Of a stretch of 64,000 nucleotides of DNA, positions 17,532 through 25,308 are shown piece by piece. Source of the stretch: Bacteroidota bacterium (GTDB lineage Bacteria > Bacteroidota > Ignavibacteria > Palsa-1295); contig JAJPIQ010000083.1 of NCBI GenBank assembly GCA_021324685.1, positions 1 to 64,000 of the forward strand, given 5' to 3'. Within the stretch, counting starts at the first letter, position 1. Each line of letters begins with the position of its first letter. The notes under the pieces are model-generated. The model was not told where the DNA came from and made no database searches. It saw only the letters and a list, made by a program, of their open reading frames with translations. A program made the position numbers and the translations under genes.

Positions 17532-17587
17532 AGAACCTGCGGCATAGAGACATTGCCTGTCTTGAAAATTTAAGAATGGGTTTTATT

Positions 17588-17645
17588 CACCGGACCTAAA
17601 GGTCCGGTGCTACACCCCTGTTCGCGCCTAACGCTCCGGAGCTAC
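17588..17645 (-). repeat. Two REP elements in minus orientation (RAYT1 right flank)
   Basis: The first hairpin, CACCGGACC (17588-17596)/GGTCCGGTG (17601-17609), is followed by CTAC (17610-17613), so it is the inverted partner of 16823-16848. A second palindrome GCTCCGGAGC (17633-17642) runs directly into CTAC (17642-17645). That second one overlaps the last codons of the permease gene, whose product ends '...VAPER'. Confidence 0.85.
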
Positions 17646-19100
17646 CCGCGTTTTGCTTCTTCTCCATCTCCAATAATAATAAAACGGCAGGCCGGTGAGG
17701 ACGAGGGCGATGCCGGTGGCGCTTTTGATGAGCGGTTGCGTTCCGGCCTGATACTGCTGAATGTCGGCGACCAGCGTAATGACCACATACGCACTCGCAA
17801 AGAGTACGAAAATAATGGGAACCCAGGGATATCCCGGCACCGAAAACGGCCGCTCGGCATTCGGATCGCGTTTTCGTAATACGAAGACCGCGATCGCCAT
17901 GAGATCGTACAGCACCCAATTGACGAAAACGTACATGCTCGTGATAAGGTCGAACGAACCGGTGACGAGCAGGATGATGGACCATGCCCCCTGCAGGAGC
18001 AGGGCGATGTGCGGTGTTTGGAATTTTTTGTGAACGCTCGCGCCCTGCCGCACGAAGAGCCCGTTCCGCGCCATGGCGTAATACACGCGTGCATTCGTGA
18101 GGACGGTGGAGTTCGTCGTATCGAAGGCCGAGAGCATGAGGATGGCCGCGATAATTCCCGCGCCGCCGGAACCGACCACGGCGAAGATCATCTGCGACGC
18201 TACACGGTCGCCGGGCGCATTTGCGACTCCCGCGACCGAAAGAATATAAAAATAGGCCAGGTTGACGACGAGATAGAGCGCGATAAAGATCACCGTTCCC
18301 ATGACGATCGCGCGCGGGATCGTTTGTTTCGGTTCGCGGACTTCGCCGGCAATATACGCGACGTTCCCCCATCCATCGTAGGACCAGAAGGCCCCGGACA
18401 TCGCGAGCGCGATCGCGCCGATGAGCGGCCATCCGACCAGCGTCGAACCCGGGGTCCCCACCCGGCTCCAGTTGGCCGCGTGGCCAACGTGCGAACCGGC
18501 AATAAACGCGACGGCCACAATGGCGACGATCGCGAGCAGCTTCATCGTGGTGGAAATACTTTGGAGCGTTCCACCCAATTTTACGCCGCGCACGTTCAGC
18601 GCCGTCAGAAAAAGGACGAGTCCGGAGGCCACCAATTTCCTTCCCAGGAACTGGTACGGGAAGATCGCGCCGAGCGCCGGGATATTCCACGGCGTGTTCT
18701 CGCTGACGCCGAGCCACGCGAGGGCGTGCGTAAAATGCGGCAGCGGCGTAAAATTCTCGAAATACTGCGCAAAGAAAAAGCTGATGGCCGCGATCGCGCC
18801 GGAACCCGCGATCATAAAGTTCGCCCAGCCATACAAAAATCCGATGCCTTCGCCATAGACTTCCCGGAAGTATTCGTAGAGGCCGCCGGTCTTCGGCATT
18901 TGTCCGACGAGTTCGCACTGGGTAAAGGCGCCGAAGAGCGTGAGCATGCCGGTCAGGACCCACACGCCGAGCAGGTACGGCGCGCTCGGGAGGTCGCGCG
19001 CCATCTGCGAGGGCGAAGAAAAGATTCCCGACCCCACGACGGACCCGATGACGATCGCCGTCGTAGCATAAAGTCCAAGCGCGCGTTTAAGTGTAGTCAT
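17628..19100 (-). CDS. APC-superfamily amino-acid permease
   Basis: This is a 490-residue membrane transporter with about 12 hydrophobic segments. The APC signature in TM1 is 'IVIGSVVGSGIF', followed by the conserved 'GGLYEYFREVYGEGIGFLYGW' and 'ALNVRGVKLGG'. Substrate-facing residues of LAT/SteT-like exchangers are in 'FWSYDGWGNVAYIAGEV'. The substrate is inferred to be a neutral amino acid. The C-terminal residues and stop codon lie in a REP-like palindrome. RAYT2 lies 6 bp upstream on the same strand, so the two could share a transcript. Confidence 0.9.
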   Translation of the reverse strand: MTTLKRALGLYATTAIVIGSVVGSGIFSSPSQMARDLPSAPYLLGVWVLTGMLTLFGAFTQCELVGQMPKTGGLYEYFREVYGEGIGFLYGWANFMIAGSGAIAAISFFFAQYFENFTPLPHFTHALAWLGVSENTPWNIPALGAIFPYQFLGRKLVASGLVLFLTALNVRGVKLGGTLQSISTTMKLLAIVAIVAVAFIAGSHVGHAANWSRVGTPGSTLVGWPLIGAIALAMSGAFWSYDGWGNVAYIAGEVREPKQTIPRAIVMGTVIFIALYLVVNLAYFYILSVAGVANAPGDRVASQMIFAVVGSGGAGIIAAILMLSAFDTTNSTVLTNARVYYAMARNGLFVRQGASVHKKFQTPHIALLLQGAWSIILLVTGSFDLITSMYVFVNWVLYDLMAIAVFVLRKRDPNAERPFSVPGYPWVPIIFVLFASAYVVITLVADIQQYQAGTQPLIKSATGIALVLTGLPFYYYWRWRRSKTRVAPER

Positions 19101-19106
19101 CCGTGT

Positions 19107-19646
19107 TCAAAATCTGCGTGGCGCAGCGCTTCCAGCCTGCGCCCGCGCAGTTATAGGTAAATCAAAAGGTCGAAGATACAGGAATGGATACTCTTCCGGT
19201 CGCTCTACGAGCCCGGCGGCGACGGGATTCTCTAACAGGTAGACCAATTTTTCGTAGTAATCCTGTTCATTCCGAATGATGTGGTCATAATTCTCGTCCT
19301 GCCAGACACGCACGCCGATCTTATTACTTGTAAAACTTTTGATACTATGAAAAATTTCGGATAAGGAGTAGAACACTCCCGGACTTTTTTCCAGGGGATG
19401 AAGGATAAGATGGAAATGGTCCGGCATAACGACCGCCGCGAGCAAATCGTATTTCCGTCGATCGAGAAACCTGATCGCTGAGAACACGATATCCCGCTCT
19501 TCCGCGGAGAGCACCCGTCGGTCACGTGTATTGGAATCCGTGAAGTACCACCCACCCGGCGCCTGCCAGTGCGGAAGATACCGCCGGTGCTTGTGGAACT
19601 CCTCGATCGGCAGGATCCAGGAATTGTGTGGCGTGATCGGTTTCAT
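19107..19646 (-). CDS. REP-associated tyrosine transposase (RAYT), copy 2
   Basis: This is a second, shorter RAYT from a different group. It has a 'LPHWQAPGGWYFTDSNT' N-terminus, HUH motif in 'VMPDHFHLILHP' and catalytic Tyr region 'VWQDENYDHIIRNEQDYYEKLVYLLENPVAAGL'. Its last ~14 residues ('TARAQAGSAAPRRF') are encoded by a REP-type palindrome (19120-19143), so the element supplies the C-terminus and possibly the stop. Matching palindromes lie upstream at 19804 and 19879. The gene seems intact and lies directly before the permease on the same strand. Confidence 0.9.
   Translation of the reverse strand: MKPITPHNSWILPIEEFHKHRRYLPHWQAPGGWYFTDSNTRDRRVLSAEERDIVFSAIRFLDRRKYDLLAAVVMPDHFHLILHPLEKSPGVFYSLSEIFHSIKSFTSNKIGVRVWQDENYDHIIRNEQDYYEKLVYLLENPVAAGLVERPEEYPFLYLRPFDLPITARAQAGSAAPRRF
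19120..19143 (-). repeat. REP palindrome inside the RAYT2 3' end
   Basis: GGCGCAG-N10-CTGCGCC with loop CGCTTCCAGC. The same arms and a near-identical loop recur at 19804-19827 and 19879-19902. This copy is translated as part of RAYT2. Confidence 0.85.
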
Positions 19647-19669
19647 CTCTCAAAAATACATTAGAATTA

Positions 19670-19697
19670 TTGCGGGGATGGAAAAAATATATCTTTG
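19670..19697 (+). promoter_or_regulatory. Bacteroidota-type promoter pointing into a repeat array
   Basis: TTG (19670-19672), a 17-base spacer and TATCTTTG (19690-19697) match the Bacteroidota primary sigma consensus (-33 TTG, -7 TAnnTTTG). It is on the plus strand, opposite to RAYT2, and the next sequence downstream is a degenerate repeat array, not a gene. Confidence 0.6.
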
Positions 19698-19722
19698 CAT
19701 AGAAGGCTCGAACTGGAAATAC

Positions 19723-19822
19723 CCGGTGCAGTGAAATAATCCAGTGCAGTAGGAAGTACACCAGTGCTCTGGGAAATAAATCCGGTGCAGTGGGAAGTGA
19801 CCCGGCGCAGGCTGGTAGCACT
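19723..19822 (+). repeat. Degenerate ~20-bp tandem array running into a REP
   Basis: Five imperfect units start at about 19723, 19741, 19761, 19782 and 19802, with a shared pattern near CCRGTGCAGTGGGAARTRA. The last one merges into the REP palindrome at 19804. Spacing is 18-21 bp. No reading frame is conserved through it. Confidence 0.7.
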
Positions 19823-19902
19823 GCGCCACGCGGGGATTGTATACACTAATGGAATGGGCCACCCTCCGTCAAACGCGTGGCGCAGTGCTTCCAGCCTGCG
19901 CA
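19804..19902. repeat. Inverted pair of RAYT2-type REP palindromes
   Basis: GGCGCAG-GCTGGTAGCA-CTGCGCC at 19804-19827 (plus orientation, containing GTAG in its loop) faces GGCGCAG-TGCTTCCAGC-CTGCGCA at 19879-19902 (minus orientation, one arm mismatch). They are about 50 bp apart, a REP-doublet layout. Confidence 0.85.
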
Positions 19903-19927
19903 CCCAGTCGCTGCTTCCGGCCGGACC

Positions 19928-21733
19928 TTATTTCACTTCAAAATCGATATTGGCGATGGTCCAGCGGGGTCGGGCATCGAAGTCCTTCGGGTATTCCCCG
20001 GTGGGAACTCCGAACCGCCAGGGTCGGACGGAACCCGGATCGTACCGCGCGCTGCCATCGCGCGAGAGGTACGCCCGCACGCGGTAGGTAGCCGCCGGTA
20101 CGCGGTCGAACGAGAACGCTTTCGTTCCATGCGGCAGGACGGATTCGAAGACGACCGTCCCGCCCTGAATCACCTGCACCACGAGCGCGCTCTGCGGACC
20201 CTCCGCAAAAAAAGAGTCCGCGATGGCGATCGTTCCCGATATCGTTCCGAAATCGTGCGCGTTCGCCGTTTGGAAATGGAGGTGTAGCACGGTATCTTTT
20301 TCGTTCCGGCCGATGGAGGCGACCGGGGACTGGATCCCACCCGTCCGAATGGTTACCGTATAGAAAACCTGCGAAAGCAAGCTGTCGTGGGGGCGCAGAT
20401 AGACTTTGGCATCGTCATACCACTCGAACACGACGGGGACCGGTCGATGTCCCGTATCCGAAAGGACGATCGCGCGCTCGGCGGAATCGTGCCGCACGGC
20501 ATCGCTAAATGAGATCCCGAGCGAAGGCATCGCGGAAATATCGCGGATGCTGTCCCGCATGCCCATGGTAACGAATTTTGGCGCGGCGGGCGCGCGGAGC
20601 GTGGCCGGAGTCGTAAACGTAATCTTATACGCCGAATCGCTGAGCGGATTGTGCGGAAGATCGTGGACGCTGTCGCGGACGGCTTCGAGCGAGTACTCGT
20701 GGTCCATCGCGAGCGGCGCGGAGGTAACGAGCGTAATTTGAGAGGGCCGTTTCTCCGGACTTTCCCGATAGGCCGCGACCGGCCGGGCGCCGGAGAGTAT
20801 AAAATTCCCGGCCCGCACATCGTTGCTATCGATCGCTTCCGAAAAATGGGCGCGGACGTGGAACGAATCGACCACTTCCACGTCCTGCAGTTCCGGTTCG
20901 ATCGTGTCCGTGGGCGGCGCCATCCGAATATAAACGCCGCTCTTCGCGGCGGAGTCGAGCAATGCATCGGCGGCGGGAACTCCAAAGGCATCGACGCCCG
21001 GATCGTACACCTTGTTCCGATAGACATCGGCGAGCGCAAACACGCGGTAGCGGTGCCCGACCTTCATCGACCGAAATTCCCAGAGTCCCTGATCGTTGGG
21101 CTGCGTCAGTTGGTCGGGCGGCGTGTGCGTGAAATCGAGCGTATCGGCGCGAGCAGAACTGATGTCATAGGCGAAGATGAAGAGGTCGGAGGGCTTCATC
21201 GGCGGCGCGTGGATCGGCGTCAGCAAAAATCCCGAGAGCGAGCCGGTATCGATGAACGGGCCGGTCGAAAAGGTCAGGAAATAGGGCGTGGAAAGCTGGT
21301 TCCCAACGCCCGAGCGGAGCATCGTTTTCAGGTCGCGGGTAAGCTGGACGGTGTACGTCGTCGAATCGCGGAGCGGCTCCGGAAGTTCGACGGTCACTTC
21401 GCGGTGCCCGGACCAGCGATACTTCGGGGTCCCGTTGATATAGGGCATGATCGAGAACGCCGTCATGAACGAGGACTGGTCCACGTCCCGATCGAACCGG
21501 AAAAAGAGTTTGGTATGGGTGGGAACGTTCGTCGAGCGGTTCCGGGGCAGGACGGAGTCGATGGCGGGCCGCGTCGAATCGACCGGCCCGCCCGGCGGCG
21601 GCTGCTGCGAGGCACAGGAGCCTAACAACAACACGGCGAGAACGGGAACGAAAAAACGAACACCGAAAGACAAATTGCGACGCCGACCGGATGCTCTCTT
21701 CGTAATTCGCAATTCGTACTTCGTAATGTTCAC
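19928..21733 (-). CDS. Ig-like domain lipoprotein (large, surface)
   Basis: This ~600-residue lipoprotein has the lipobox Cys in 'VLAVLLLGSC', followed by a Pro-rich spacer 'ASQQPPPGGPVDSTRP'. A bacterial Ig-like (SbsA-type) domain comes next: 'PAIDSVLPRNRSTNVPTHTKLFFRFDRDVD'. Later Ig-like units and a prealbumin-like end ('SFDRVPAATYRVRAYLSRDGSARYDPG') follow. This architecture is common in Bacteroidota but uncharacterised. The GTG start at 21733 overlaps the TGA of the epimerase gene (GTGA). The first ~12 codons derive from a simple repeat (TACGAATT-type), so a later TTG start is possible. Confidence 0.78.
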   Translation of the reverse strand: MNITKYELRITKRASGRRRNLSFGVRFFVPVLAVLLLGSCASQQPPPGGPVDSTRPAIDSVLPRNRSTNVPTHTKLFFRFDRDVDQSSFMTAFSIMPYINGTPKYRWSGHREVTVELPEPLRDSTTYTVQLTRDLKTMLRSGVGNQLSTPYFLTFSTGPFIDTGSLSGFLLTPIHAPPMKPSDLFIFAYDISSARADTLDFTHTPPDQLTQPNDQGLWEFRSMKVGHRYRVFALADVYRNKVYDPGVDAFGVPAADALLDSAAKSGVYIRMAPPTDTIEPELQDVEVVDSFHVRAHFSEAIDSNDVRAGNFILSGARPVAAYRESPEKRPSQITLVTSAPLAMDHEYSLEAVRDSVHDLPHNPLSDSAYKITFTTPATLRAPAAPKFVTMGMRDSIRDISAMPSLGISFSDAVRHDSAERAIVLSDTGHRPVPVVFEWYDDAKVYLRPHDSLLSQVFYTVTIRTGGIQSPVASIGRNEKDTVLHLHFQTANAHDFGTISGTIAIADSFFAEGPQSALVVQVIQGGTVVFESVLPHGTKAFSFDRVPAATYRVRAYLSRDGSARYDPGSVRPWRFGVPTGEYPKDFDARPRWTIANIDFEVK

Positions 21734-22671
21734 GTCTCCACGGCTTTACGCTGAAAGAAGTCCACCGTTTCGCGAAGTCCTTCGATGAGCGTCATCTCCG
21801 GCTCCCATCCCAGGACGTCGGTCGCATGTTCAAAGCTGCAAACACTGCGTTGCTGTTCCCCGGTTTTAGCGGGGCCGTGCTCGGCGTGGGATTCGCCATT
21901 GGTCGTGAGCTGGCTCAGGACCTCGAAAATTTCGTTCACATCGGTTTCCGTAGCCGTCGAAATGTTGAAGATATCGGAGCCCTGAAGTTTGTCGAGCGCC
22001 AGCATATGCGCCCGCGCCACGTCGCCGACATAAACATAATCGCGCGTCTGGGTCCCATCTCCGTTGATCACGCACGGGTCGCCATCGAGCAGCTTTTCGG
22101 TAAAGATCGCGACCACGCCGGCCTCGCCATGCGGACTTTGCCGCGGACCGTAGACATTCGTATAGCGAAATGCGACATACGGAATTCCCTGCTCCTGCTC
22201 GTAATAATGGAGGTAGAGTTCGATGCTCCGCTTTGCGACGCCATAGGGCGAAATCGGGCGCGTCGGGTGTTTTTCATCGGCCGGAAAATAGTCCTGTTCC
22301 CCATAGATCGCGCCGCCGGTCGAAGCGAACATAAAACGTTTGAGGCCGCCCGCTTCGCGTGCCGCTTCGAGCAAATTGAGCGACCCGATAATATTTTGCT
22401 GGCAATCGAAGACGGGGTCGCGGACGCTTTTTCGAACGTCCAACTGGGCGGCATGATGGTTCACGATATCGAACTTGTGCTCCTGGAATATCCGCCGGAC
22501 GAGCGAAGCATCGGTGATGTCGCCCTCGATAAACTCGGCTTTGGGATTAAGATTTTGTTTCGAACCCGAACTTAAATTATCGATCACGACGACCTCCGCG
22601 CCCCGTTCGATAAAAGCGTCGGCCACATGCGACGCGATAAAACCGGCTCCGCCGGTGATTAAAACTTTCAC
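21730..22671 (-). CDS. NAD-dependent sugar-nucleotide epimerase (UDP-glucose 4-epimerase-like)
   Basis: This extended short-chain dehydrogenase has an N-terminal NAD-binding 'VLITGGAGFIASHVADAF' and 'GDITDASLVR'. The catalytic Ser region is 'FASTGGAIYGE', and the Tyr-Lys pair is in 'SPYGVAKRSIE'. 'FRYTNVYGPRQSPHGEAGVVAIF' and 'RDYVYVGDVARA' are typical of GalE/WbpP-like enzymes acting on UDP-hexoses. Exact substrate cannot be told from sequence. The stop overlaps the start of the Ig-like lipoprotein gene, which suggests one operon for surface material. Confidence 0.88.
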   Translation of the reverse strand: MKVLITGGAGFIASHVADAFIERGAEVVVIDNLSSGSKQNLNPKAEFIEGDITDASLVRRIFQEHKFDIVNHHAAQLDVRKSVRDPVFDCQQNIIGSLNLLEAAREAGGLKRFMFASTGGAIYGEQDYFPADEKHPTRPISPYGVAKRSIELYLHYYEQEQGIPYVAFRYTNVYGPRQSPHGEAGVVAIFTEKLLDGDPCVINGDGTQTRDYVYVGDVARAHMLALDKLQGSDIFNISTATETDVNEIFEVLSQLTTNGESHAEHGPAKTGEQQRSVCSFEHATDVLGWEPEMTLIEGLRETVDFFQRKAVET

Positions 22672-23108
22672 TTGGTCTGCTCCTTCTAATAGAAACGTAA
22701 TTCGATGAACGAAAGGATTCGGAGCAAAAACCGGGCAATCGAAAATGGGGACGAAAGCAAGCGGTTATAAAAGCCGAGAGGTTGATGCCCGAAGGCGAGT
22801 GTTTGGCTGGTCAAAAAAGTCTTTAAAAGAAATATAGACATTTTTGGATTTTCGGGAACTCGCCTGCATAAATTCATGAATAAATTCATCGACTTCATGA
22901 AAAATAATCCCCGCGCAAAAAATTTCTCCGGCTGAATTGAGAATTCGGGCAAATTTCGAAGATTCGTTGAGTACGCGACCTGAATTCCGGTGCGCGGGCA
23001 GCGACGAGACTGCATAAAATTTCTCTCTCAAAAAATATCTCGCCCGGAAGGGTCTCGTTTTCATAGTCGGAGCTGTAACTTCGGTAGCTGAAGTGTGTTT
23101 TTCCAGCA
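22672..23108. other. 437-bp divergent intergenic region, no gene supported
   Basis: This lies between the minus-strand epimerase gene and the plus-strand sigma factor gene. It is AT-richer than its neighbours. I see short inverted repeats (ATTCATGAAT near 22873; ACTTC/GAAGT near 23070-23090) and no convincing coding frame, so it probably holds both divergent promoters, including a sigma-dependent one. Confidence 0.5.
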
Positions 23109-23885
23109 ATGGCTTCGCGAACGATCGCTCCGCGGACGATGCAGCGGCATTCGACGACGATGTCGCCCGGGCTCGGGCGCGCATTGTCTTCGAATGGCGA
23201 TGGTGGTCCTGCGAGCGGGTCGGAGCCCCTTCCTTTGTTGCGCTCGCGGCCGCCGGAACCGGCGGCCGGCGTGGCGCCGCAATCGGTCGTGTCCCAGGTG
23301 GGTGGACCGCAGGACGGAGCGGTAACGACGCTCGCGAGTTTAGCGGACGTCGAGCTGCTCGAAGCGTTCCGGGCGCGGCATGACGAAGCGGCCTTTGCGG
23401 AGTTATATCGGAGGCACAAGGCCGAAATTTATACCTATTGCCTGCGCATGATGGCGGGCGATCGCGACAAGGCAAGCGACGTATTTCAGGAGGTCTTTAT
23501 CAAGGCCTTTGAGAAATCGTCGCAGTTCCGGGAAGGAACGAATGTCGTCGGCTGGATCTATATGATCGCGCGGAACCTGTGCCTGAATACGATCCGGAAC
23601 GAACGGCCGACCGAATCGCTCGACAGCCAGGAGACACTCGTCTCGATCGACCGGAGCCTCGCGCCGGAATACGACGAAGAGCAGCATTTTCTTCGCCGAA
23701 AGCTCGAGGAAGCGCTTGCCACGCTGCCCGTCGAGTTTCGAGAACCTTTTATCCTTCGCGAATTCGATGGATTTACCTACCGGGAGATTGCGGAAATGAC
23801 GGGCACGACGCTCGGCATGACGAAGGTCCGGATCTATCGGGCAAAACAGCGAATGCGCGAGTTGCTATCGCCGATGTTCGGATGA
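23109..23885 (+). CDS. ECF RNA polymerase sigma factor
   Basis: Sigma region 2 is at about residues 80-150 ('DEAAFAELYRRHKAEIYTYCLRMMAGDRDKASDVFQEVFIKAFE'), with 'GWIYMIARNLCLNTIRNER'. Sigma region 4 is at about 195-250 ('LATLPVEFREPFILREFDGFTYREIAEMTGTTLGMTKVRIYRAKQRMRELL'). The ~75 residues before region 2 are low-complexity Gly/Pro/Ser and unusual for ECF factors, so translation may begin further in, at a GTG near residue 64. It is followed 25 bp later by its likely anti-sigma partner. It should direct polymerase to envelope-stress or surface genes. Confidence 0.92.
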   Translation: MASRTIAPRTMQRHSTTMSPGLGRALSSNGDGGPASGSEPLPLLRSRPPEPAAGVAPQSVVSQVGGPQDGAVTTLASLADVELLEAFRARHDEAAFAELYRRHKAEIYTYCLRMMAGDRDKASDVFQEVFIKAFEKSSQFREGTNVVGWIYMIARNLCLNTIRNERPTESLDSQETLVSIDRSLAPEYDEEQHFLRRKLEEALATLPVEFREPFILREFDGFTYREIAEMTGTTLGMTKVRIYRAKQRMRELLSPMFG

Positions 23886-23910
23886 ACCTGCATTTGGAAC
23901 GGAGAAGTTT

Positions 23911-25308
23911 ATGATCGTGGAAGATAAAATTCTGGAATATCTGGACGGCTCGCTCGGCGAGCGTGAGAGCGCGGAACTGCTCGAAACGCTCGCGGCGAAC
24001 CCCGAAAAACGGGCGCTGCTCGAAGAGCACCTGCGCCTGAAGGACCTGCTCACGCTGGGAAGGAAACCGTTCCAGGTGCCGCTCGCCACCGAGCAGGCCC
24101 TGGCCGAACGGATCCCCATCTTAGGCCGTGCAAACCGCTTTTCGCCGTTCGGCATTGCCCGCGGCATGCGCGATTGGATCGGCGCGCGAATGATCGGCGC
24201 CCGCGCCATCGGCGCCGCCATGGGAGCCGGTGCGCTCGTCGTCCTGATCGGACTCGGGTGGTATGGCCATGCCACGCAGGAGACGACACCGGCGAAAACG
24301 TCGACCCTCGCTCCTTCGAACGTGGCTCCTTCGGCCGTTTCTCCTTCGAACGTGGCTCCTTCGGCCGTTTCTCCTTCGAACGTGGCCTCGACCCCTTCCA
24401 ATGTTGCCTCGGCTCCTTCGAATGTTGGCATGGCCCCTGCGAATATTACAAACGTTCCTTCTGCGAACGGTTTCGCTGGCGGCCGTGCAGGCGTTGGCAC
24501 TCAGGCGAGGGAACGTGTTTCGATCGCGGGAAATGCAGGGCATGCCGTGCGGGAAGCGTCGGTGCCGTTGGATGAGGCGTCAGCAACGAGCGGAACCGTT
24601 CCCAAGGCTCCGGCCGAGGCGGCGTATTCGATTTCATCGGTGCCGGAGGGCAGCCTTCGAACGCCTGCGATGGAAATTCCGAACGGGCATATTGCGCAGA
24701 CCATGCGCGAAATTGCGATGGGACCGCCGCGCGAAATGAGCCGGTTCTCCGCGGGCGCCTCTCTCATTCTCGATGAATCGTTCGCACCTTCCGTTTCGAC
24801 CGGCCCCTCGGGTGCGTTTTCGAAACCGATCGGCGATGCGACGCTCGATTACGATCTTAGTTCCAGCTTTGCCATCGGACTCGATCTGGGCGAAGCCAGT
24901 TCGGCCACGATCACGAATTCGCTCTCGAGGATGAATGCGCAGAACGATCTGACGCGCATTGCCGAGTCTTCGGTCATCACGTCGCAGACGATCGTCGATA
25001 TTCTTGCCACGGCCCATTTCACCCTCTTTGCGGAGAGCGAGCTTCCGGTGCGCTTCGGCATTGGCGCGGGCGAAGCGTTCGGTGCGGGACCCGTCGTCGA
25101 TGCGACGGCCGGAATTTCTCCCACGATCGCACCGGACCTCACGCTCGATCTTTCGGCCATCGCAAGCCGCGTCTGGACGAATGGGAACCCGCAGGTGCTG
25201 ACGCCCGCCGCCTCCGGCATCACCGGAATTGTAGGTGGCCAGAGCAGTGCGCGCTCGCTTTACACGACCGCCTTTGGCATCCGCGCCGGCCTTCGCATGC
25301 GCTTATGA
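23911..25308 (+). CDS. Anti-sigma factor with inner-membrane helix and C-terminal beta-barrel-like domain (dual-membrane type)
   Basis: The start has a ribosome site (GGAG) 8 bp upstream. Residues 1-75 resemble anti-sigma domains ('ILEYLDGSLGERESAELLETLAANPEKRALLEEHL') but lack zinc Cys/His. One TM helix lies at about 107-127 ('GAGALVVLIGLGWYGHA'). A long disordered linker with 'APSNV/SPSNV' repeats follows to about 270. The last ~190 residues alternate as beta strands ('VRFGIGAGEAFGAGPVVDATAGISPTI...AFGIRAGLRMRL'), like an outer-membrane barrel. This matches the dual-membrane-spanning anti-sigma architecture described in Bacteroides. Its start follows the ECF gene, and its stop overlaps the next gene (ATGA). 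Confidence 0.78.
   Translation: MIVEDKILEYLDGSLGERESAELLETLAANPEKRALLEEHLRLKDLLTLGRKPFQVPLATEQALAERIPILGRANRFSPFGIARGMRDWIGARMIGARAIGAAMGAGALVVLIGLGWYGHATQETTPAKTSTLAPSNVAPSAVSPSNVAPSAVSPSNVASTPSNVASAPSNVGMAPANITNVPSANGFAGGRAGVGTQARERVSIAGNAGHAVREASVPLDEASATSGTVPKAPAEAAYSISSVPEGSLRTPAMEIPNGHIAQTMREIAMGPPREMSRFSAGASLILDESFAPSVSTGPSGAFSKPIGDATLDYDLSSSFAIGLDLGEASSATITNSLSRMNAQNDLTRIAESSVITSQTIVDILATAHFTLFAESELPVRFGIGAGEAFGAGPVVDATAGISPTIAPDLTLDLSAIASRVWTNGNPQVLTPAASGITGIVGGQSSARSLYTTAFGIRAGLRMRL
24311..24430 (+). repeat. 15/30-bp tandem repeat coding for the anti-sigma linker
   Basis: Units of the form CTCCTTCGAACGTGG and CTCCTTCGGCCGTTT alternate as a 30-bp higher-order repeat, then degrade toward 24430. 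They encode the A/S-P-S-N-V and A-P-S-A-V steps of the periplasmic linker, so linker length could change by slippage without loss of frame. Confidence 0.85.

Noticed and set aside
18009-19160. 383-codon plus-strand frame opposite the permease
   Set aside because: Composed of Arg/Asp/Gly-rich shadow sequence; the permease on the other strand is unambiguous.
19723-19822. Reading the 20-bp array as a CRISPR
   Set aside because: Units are adjacent without spacers, imperfect and only five, and no cas gene is nearby.
22686-23015. 109-codon open frame on the minus strand before the epimerase gene
   Set aside because: No conserved pattern and no ribosome site; it fills a divergent promoter region.
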